NCBI GenBank assembly: GCA_039815825.1
Contig: JBCBYO010000012.1
Span: 1 to 64,000, forward strand
Direction: 5' to 3'
Length of the DNA: 64,000 bases
Origin: JBCBDX01 sp039815825
GTDB lineage: Bacteria; Pseudomonadota; Alphaproteobacteria; Rhizobiales; Rhizobiaceae
The position numbers were made by a program, and so were the translations under genes. Within the stretch, counting starts at the first letter, position 1; every line of letters begins with the position of its first letter. The notes beneath the pieces were generated by a model. The model was not told the DNA's origin. It saw only the letters and a list, made by a program, of their open reading frames with translations, and ran no database searches. This document shows positions 59,929 through 64,000 of this stretch, piece after piece.

Positions 59929-60046
59929 GTGTGTCTCCTGACGAGTGAGTGTGAACCAAAAAAGTTAACACTCGGCAGAAGAAACCGGGACAATGCGTTC
60001 GATTTTAGCGTTCTAAGGAAAAATTCCTACACTGGTAAACTAGTCA

Positions 60047-60370
60047 CTAACACTCGCCAGAGCGGGTCCCGTTGCTATGGATGATGCAAGTTGATTGCGG
60101 TGTAGGCTGCAGTACAGAGCGACGAACCACGAAACCATCGCGGCTAGCAGAAGGTGTGCCTGTTGCCATGAAATCGATGCCTGGGCCGGAAAAATCGTTC
60201 GCGAACCGGGTCGACCTGTCGCTTTCCAATAGAGGCACAGCAAGGAGGGCAATCGCTATGGCAAATCCACCGAACAGCAGCGTGACGCGCAGCGGACCCG
60301 ACGTCCAGTCGACCGATTTTCTATCGGTCTGCTCCGGCATCACATCGACCCATTTTTGATAATCATTCAT
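60047..60370 (-). CDS. Small membrane protein of unknown function
   Basis: 107 residues from ATG 60370 with a GGAGA ribosome site. The N terminus (MNDYQKWVDVMPEQTDRKSVDWTSG) is cytoplasmic, one helix spans about 31-47 (VTLLFGGFAIAIALLAVPLL), and the rest is short, with a Cys near the end. No family recognised. It sits between mutT and the pilin gene on the same strand and may be cotranscribed with either. Confidence 0.6.
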   Translation of the reverse strand: MNDYQKWVDVMPEQTDRKSVDWTSGPLRVTLLFGGFAIAIALLAVPLLESDRSTRFANDFSGPGIDFMATGTPSASRDGFVVRRSVLQPTPQSTCIIHSNGTRSGEC

Positions 60371-60463
60371 TGGCGTCTCCAAATGATGGAAAGTTGGCGG
60401 CGATTGCGGCCGTACTAACTGTTAAAGTTAACGCGTTGAAATAAACGACTGATTAACGCTGTT

Positions 60464-60877
60464 TCATCCCAACAGGTCTTCAAGTGGCGCGATGAGCGGA
60501 ATGTCGGCTTCAGGCATCGGAAAATCGCGTAAATCGCGTGACTTTACCCATTTCAAATTCTGCCCTTCACGTCCTGAGGCGATGCCCTCAAACTTGCGGC
60601 AGATATAAAGCGGCATCAGCAGATGAAATGTTTCGTAGCTGTGGCTCGCGAAAGTTAGTGGCGCAAGACAGGTTTCCCAGGTCTTGACGCCGAGCTCTTC
60701 TTGCAGCTCCCTGATAAGAGCGACCTCGGGTGTTTCCCCGCTCTCGACCTTGCCCCCCGGAAACTCCCACAGGCCACCCATGGATTTTCCCTGGGGACGT
60801 TGCGCGATTAAAACCCGATTGTCTCTGTCAACGAGTGCGCAAGCAGCGACGAGGGTGATTTTCACTGCGCTACTCAT
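60464..60877 (-). CDS. mutT: 8-oxo-dGTP diphosphatase MutT (Nudix)
   Basis: 137 residues. Nudix box GGKVESGETPEVALIRELQEELGV, within the longer GLWEFPGGKVE pattern. Removes 8-oxo-dGTP from the nucleotide pool to prevent A:T to C:G changes. It also fits as a (deoxy)nucleoside triphosphate pyrophosphohydrolase more generally. Overlaps the upstream GNAT gene by 4 bp in the argJ-GNAT-mutT run typical of Hyphomicrobiales. Confidence 0.93.
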   Translation of the reverse strand: MSSAVKITLVAACALVDRDNRVLIAQRPQGKSMGGLWEFPGGKVESGETPEVALIRELQEELGVKTWETCLAPLTFASHSYETFHLLMPLYICRKFEGIASGREGQNLKWVKSRDLRDFPMPEADIPLIAPLEDLLG

Positions 60878-61635
60878 GGGTTTTGCCTGGCCGGGCTTCT
60901 GTAGACGTAACGATACGCTTCCTCGAAGCCCAGTCGCTCATAAAGGCCTCGCGCGGATTGGTTTTTCCCCTCAACCTGGAGCCATGCTTTCTTGGCACCT
61001 TGAGTATGTGCCCAACGGAGCGCCGTTCGGACAATAGAGCGGCCATAGCCTTGTGCGCGCTTATCTTCCCGTACGGCAATGTCAAACAAGCCAGCCATAT
61101 CATTATCATGAACGCAGAGGGCACATGCAATCGGACCGGCATCATCCTCCATCACGAACATGCCGGTCGGCGGACGTATCGCCTCCAAAACTTCTGTCAG
61201 GCCGGGCTTGTGAACTCGATTGTCGTGGTTGAGCTGAATAGCTGTATCCACAAATCGGCCGATGTCCTTCAATGGCAACTGGTCGATTGCGCCATCTATG
61301 TCCATCTCTTCCAAATTACCGACCAATACGCATGTTTCGTCGATACGGGGCCAACCTGCGCTGTCGAAGAACGATTGCAGCGGCGCCGGGGCAAGGGGTG
61401 ACATGCGAAAAACGATCGGGCGCGAGTAGGAATCGAAGCGTTTGCGAATGCGCGCAATCCGCGCCTCAATGTCAGCGTAATCAGCCGGGTCCAAAGGGTT
61501 TACAGAATTCAATCTGCGTGACGGGTGGCTCGCTGTAAGCCGAACAGCCCAACTGCCGTCATAGTGGACACTGGAAGCGGGCCATGATCTGAAGCCAACC
61601 GCTTCAAGTCGTCTTACAAAGGCCAAGCCTGGCAT
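60874..61635 (-). CDS. GNAT family N-acetyltransferase
   Basis: 253 residues from ATG 61635, which follows the argJ stop by one base and has GGAG at a 5-base spacing. The C-terminal GNAT domain has the acetyl-CoA motif LFDIAVREDKRAQGYGRSIVRTAL and GAKKAWLQVEGKNQSARGLYERLGFEEAYRYVYR. The N-terminal half (VRRLEAVGFRSWPASSVHYDGSWAVRL) is a second, degenerate GNAT-like part seen in this subfamily. Acceptor unknown. Central in argJ-GNAT-mutT. Confidence 0.89.
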   Translation of the reverse strand: MPGLAFVRRLEAVGFRSWPASSVHYDGSWAVRLTASHPSRRLNSVNPLDPADYADIEARIARIRKRFDSYSRPIVFRMSPLAPAPLQSFFDSAGWPRIDETCVLVGNLEEMDIDGAIDQLPLKDIGRFVDTAIQLNHDNRVHKPGLTEVLEAIRPPTGMFVMEDDAGPIACALCVHDNDMAGLFDIAVREDKRAQGYGRSIVRTALRWAHTQGAKKAWLQVEGKNQSARGLYERLGFEEAYRYVYRSPARQNP

Positions 61636-61636
61636 A

Positions 61637-62866
61637 TCAGCTCCGATAGTCGCCATTGATCGCGACATATTCTTTGGTCAAGTCACAGCCCCAAACCGTA
61701 AATTCGCCATCTCCAAGACCAATATCTACCCGGATGTCAATGTCGGCTTTGGCCATGGCATCGACGATCGTTGTTTCATCGAATTTTGGGTCGCGCTCGC
61801 CCTCAAAGGCTACCCTGGCACCGCAGAACCAAATCGACAGGAGATCGCGGTCGGCCGGTTCTCCAGCTTTGCCGACGGCCATGACAACCCGGCCCCAATT
61901 GGCATCAGCTCCGGCGATCGCTGTCTTCACCAACGGGGAATTTACAATGGACAGCCCAATTTTCTTGGCAGATTGCTTCGAAACAGCGCCCGTAACATCT
62001 ACTTTGATCCGGCGTGAAATGCCTTCGCCATCACCCACTATTTGCAGGGCTAAATCATGCATGCAAGCCGCGATTGCGCTTTTCAACTCAGTATAGTCGA
62101 CCCCGCTCGGTTCGGTGATTTCCCGGTTGAGCGCATTGCCGGTTGCGAACGCCAAAAGCGTGTCAGACGTTGACGTATCACTGTCCACGGAAACGGCGTT
62201 GAATGTTGCGCCAACAGTGTCTGACAGCATGCGCTGCAAGCACTCCGCAGACACATTGGCGTCGGTGACGATATAGGCCAGCATCGTTGCCATGTCGGGC
62301 GCAATCATGCCCGCGCCCTTTGCAAAGCCGCTGACCGTTACGGAATTGCCGTCGATGGAAATTGTCCGCGTGCTGAGTTTGGGAAACGTATCGGTTGTCA
62401 TGATCGCCTGAGCAGCCGAGAGCCAGCCATTTGGTTGCACTTGCTCGATCGTGTTTGCCAAAACGGCTTCAAACTTGGCGGCATCCAGTGGCTCACCAAT
62501 TACACCGGTCGATGAAACAAAGACTTCATTGATCTGACACCCGACAGCTTTTGCGGCCATCGAGACGGTAGCATCGGCCGCTTCCCGGCCTTTCTTGCCA
62601 GTGAAAGCGTTCGCGTTGCCAGAGTTTACGACCAATATCCGTGCTTTACCTTTCTCCAAGTGCAAGCGGCAAATGTCGACGGGCGCCGAGGGACATTTTG
62701 ATTGGGTAAGAACACCCGCAACTGTGGCTGGCTGATCAAAGACCATGACCATCACGTCTTCGCGCCCGGCATATTTGATGCCGGCTTGCGCTGACGCCAT
62801 ACCAACCCCGCTTAACGTCGGCATGGACGGTGGCGAAGCGGGCGCCAGTGGTGAAATGTTCGACAT
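61637..62866 (-). CDS. argJ: Bifunctional ornithine acetyltransferase/N-acetylglutamate synthase
   Basis: 409 residues. Moves the acetyl group from N-acetylornithine to glutamate in the cyclic arginine pathway, and can use acetyl-CoA in bifunctional forms. The self-cleavage and nucleophile Thr lies in KGAGMIAPDMATMLAYIVTD, splitting the precursor into alpha and beta chains. Other conserved parts: VVNSGNANAFTGKKG, FVSSTGVIGEPL, NSPLVKTAIAGADANWGR. Start ATG 62866. Whether it is mono- or bifunctional is not decided from sequence. Confidence 0.95.
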   Translation of the reverse strand: MSNISPLAPASPPSMPTLSGVGMASAQAGIKYAGREDVMVMVFDQPATVAGVLTQSKCPSAPVDICRLHLEKGKARILVVNSGNANAFTGKKGREAADATVSMAAKAVGCQINEVFVSSTGVIGEPLDAAKFEAVLANTIEQVQPNGWLSAAQAIMTTDTFPKLSTRTISIDGNSVTVSGFAKGAGMIAPDMATMLAYIVTDANVSAECLQRMLSDTVGATFNAVSVDSDTSTSDTLLAFATGNALNREITEPSGVDYTELKSAIAACMHDLALQIVGDGEGISRRIKVDVTGAVSKQSAKKIGLSIVNSPLVKTAIAGADANWGRVVMAVGKAGEPADRDLLSIWFCGARVAFEGERDPKFDETTIVDAMAKADIDIRVDIGLGDGEFTVWGCDLTKEYVAINGDYRS

Positions 62867-62878
62867 CTCGATCTCGGA

Positions 62879-63766
62879 TTATTGCGGCTGTGGCACCTGA
62901 ATTGCCGCTTCATAAGCCGTTTTCAGCTCGGGATCTGCGATGGCAATATCGGTTTGACCACGCAAGTCTTGAAGAAGTGCCCCATATTTTTCACGAAAAA
63001 TACCAGACTGGATCTGGCCGGCAACTTGTTCGAAGGGCGGCGGTTGAACGGGGCGTGCATCTTCAACCTTGATCACGTGAAAACCGAACTGTGTTTGCAC
63101 GGGATCGCGCGTGAACTCACCAACCGTCAAGCTGAACGCCGCTGCCTCAAATTCCGGCACCATACGTCCGCGCGTAAAGTAGCCGAGGTCGCCGCCTTGG
63201 GGTCCTGACGGTCCGGTCGACCGTTCTTGGGCCAAGGTTACAAAATCCGCGCCGGCTTCCAGCTCGGCGATTATTTCTCTTGCTTCCGCTTCCGTCGCTA
63301 CGAGAATATGACGCGCATTGACTTCATTTTCGGCTGGTCTGCTGGATATTTCTGCATCGTAACGCGCGCGTACCTCTGCCTCAGTGACACTTTGGACAAC
63401 TTCCTGATTGAAGAGTTCATTGTGCAGCGCTCTGTCCTTTAAAAAATCCAAGCGTCGTTGAAATTCGAGGTCGTCAGCAACCCCTTGGGCATCAGCTCGT
63501 GCTGCCAGCAGGCGGATGTCGATGAGCGCAAGTAGCGCGGCTGCTCGTCTCTGCGGCGCTGGCACTTGGCCAAGCTGGTCCTGCAGGTCGTTTAGTGCAA
63601 ATTCCAGATCGCGGTTGGTGATTGGCTTGCCCGCCACAGTAGCTACCTGTGCGTCTGGATCCAGCGGCGCGGTTCCGTCTTGGGCAAAGCTCTGCGATGT
63701 TGCGGTTGCGGCGATTGCCAACGCTGAGACAATACAAAATCCACGGAAGTTTTTCAAAAAATGCAT
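62879..63766 (-). CDS. Periplasmic parvulin-type peptidyl-prolyl isomerase
   Basis: 295 residues with a signal peptide (1-28, ending SFA then QDG). The SurA-like N domain (about 40-150) is followed by one parvulin domain (EVNARHILVATEAEAREIIAELEAGADFVTLAQERSTGPSGPQGGDLGYFTRGRMVPEFEAAAFSLTVGEFTRDPVQTQFGFHVIKVED). It assists folding of exported proteins. It lies between argJ and the divergent secA, the conserved order in Hyphomicrobiales. Confidence 0.93.
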   Translation of the reverse strand: MHFLKNFRGFCIVSALAIAATATSQSFAQDGTAPLDPDAQVATVAGKPITNRDLEFALNDLQDQLGQVPAPQRRAAALLALIDIRLLAARADAQGVADDLEFQRRLDFLKDRALHNELFNQEVVQSVTEAEVRARYDAEISSRPAENEVNARHILVATEAEAREIIAELEAGADFVTLAQERSTGPSGPQGGDLGYFTRGRMVPEFEAAAFSLTVGEFTRDPVQTQFGFHVIKVEDARPVQPPPFEQVAGQIQSGIFREKYGALLQDLRGQTDIAIADPELKTAYEAAIQVPQPQ

Positions 63767-63784
63767 ATTTGTACCAAACGGCCC

Positions 63785-63967
63785 TTAGTTAACGATTTTC
63801 ATGTGGAACAATCGCCGCAACAAACGGATCAGAGTGTCGGCGTTGACATCCATTTGGGCCACTCTTATCTGTCGGCCATCGTCGCGTCCACCGTACACAT
63901 GTGATTGATGCGTGATACCGGTTAGATCGCAGCCCGCATTCCTGCCAGGCAATGGCTCGCGGCACAT
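63785..63967 (-). CDS. Possible small protein upstream of the isomerase
   Basis: 60-residue open frame from ATG 63967 ending 18 bp before the isomerase start, on the same strand. It contains ITHQSHVYGGRDDGRQIRVAQMDVNADTLIRLLRRLFHM, a protein-like sequence with ordinary codon choice, but no family is recognised. It overlaps the secA leader on the other strand. It could be a real small gene, a remnant, or chance. Confidence 0.25.
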   Translation of the reverse strand: MCREPLPGRNAGCDLTGITHQSHVYGGRDDGRQIRVAQMDVNADTLIRLLRRLFHMKIVN

Positions 63968-63988
63968 CGTCAAGAAGGATTTTCAACA

Positions 63989-64000
63989 ATGGTCAGCCTC
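63989..64000 (+). CDS. secA: Preprotein translocase ATPase SecA, first four codons
   Basis: Only ATG GTC AGC CTC (MVSL) is in the window, behind an AAGGAT ribosome site at 63976-63980. Hyphomicrobiales SecA begins MVSLGG, and secA is the gene divergent from this parvulin in the group. SecA powers protein export through SecYEG. Identification rests on these few residues and on gene order. Confidence 0.7.

Noticed and set aside
60016..60028. AGGAA-AAA-TTCCT inverted repeat upstream of the pilin gene
   Set aside because: Too short and AT-rich to separate from chance without comparison to relatives.
60383..60463. CtrA-type TTAA sites near the small membrane protein and the pilin gene
   Set aside because: Several TTAAC half-sites occur, but none has the TTAA-N7-TTAA spacing.
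63789..63989. 66-residue minus-strand frame starting opposite the secA start
   Set aside because: It overlaps the better frame at 63785-63967 and the secA start, lacks an ATG and has no family match.

Overview
The window is a chromosomal segment of an alphaproteobacterium, most likely of the order Hyphomicrobiales (Rhizobiales). The evidence is gene order and family content: CpdR, a TIGR02302 protein, CobS/CobT cobaltochelatase next to a J-domain protein and BolA, chorismate mutase-HisC-TyrC, aroK-aroB-CorC, lysC-ptsP-prfA-prmC, and argJ-parvulin facing secA are all arrangements typical of that group. I could not fix the genus. No rRNA, tRNA, CRISPR array, phage or insertion sequence was found. 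Coding density is very high, with many 4-8 bp overlaps, and there is no gene-free stretch above 300 bases.

Layout. 0-9 kb: the 3' part of lysA, a large TIGR02302 membrane protein with a Gln-Gly repeat, cpdR, hpt, ftsEX, a YdcF-like protein, plsC and chaC. 9-18 kb: a DUF2125 protein, aromatic amino acid genes (tyrC, hisC, chorismate mutase), a methyltransferase, a cupin, an EamA exporter, a DUF3108 protein, rpmB, and a queuosine-precursor transporter preceded by what looks like a preQ1-I riboswitch. 18-25 kb: cobT, cobS, a J-domain protein, bolA, corC, aroB, aroK. 25-32 kb: xerD, accA, a lipoprotein L,D-transpeptidase, tusA-like, a D,D-carboxypeptidase, an M20 hydrolase and a GNAT protein.

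32-41 kb is the most accessory-like part. It holds a sulfide-sensor-like ArsR repressor facing a split YeeE/YedE transporter, a TetR regulator, an OmpR/EnvZ-type pair, and a small cluster of secreted proteins of unknown function in AT-rich DNA. Glycerate kinase, a GNAT protein and metA follow. metA lies behind a SAM-II riboswitch and carries Glu111, the residue linked to acetyl-CoA use.

41-64 kb returns to core genes: 3-hydroxybutyryl-CoA dehydrogenase, a second L,D-transpeptidase, an orphan TadG-like protein, clpB, DUF4167, prmC, prfA, ptsP, lysC, ubiG, a thioredoxin-like protein with CcdA, a nitrilase-family protein, grxC, comF, an NDUFAF5-like methyltransferase, a 55-residue Flp pilin, mutT, argJ, a parvulin, and the first four codons of secA.

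The strongest non-coding signals are the two riboswitches (preQ1-I at 16474-16503, SAM-II at 41061-41114). I saw no clear new defence or mobile system. The least explained block is the secreted-protein cluster at 36.0-38.3 kb.
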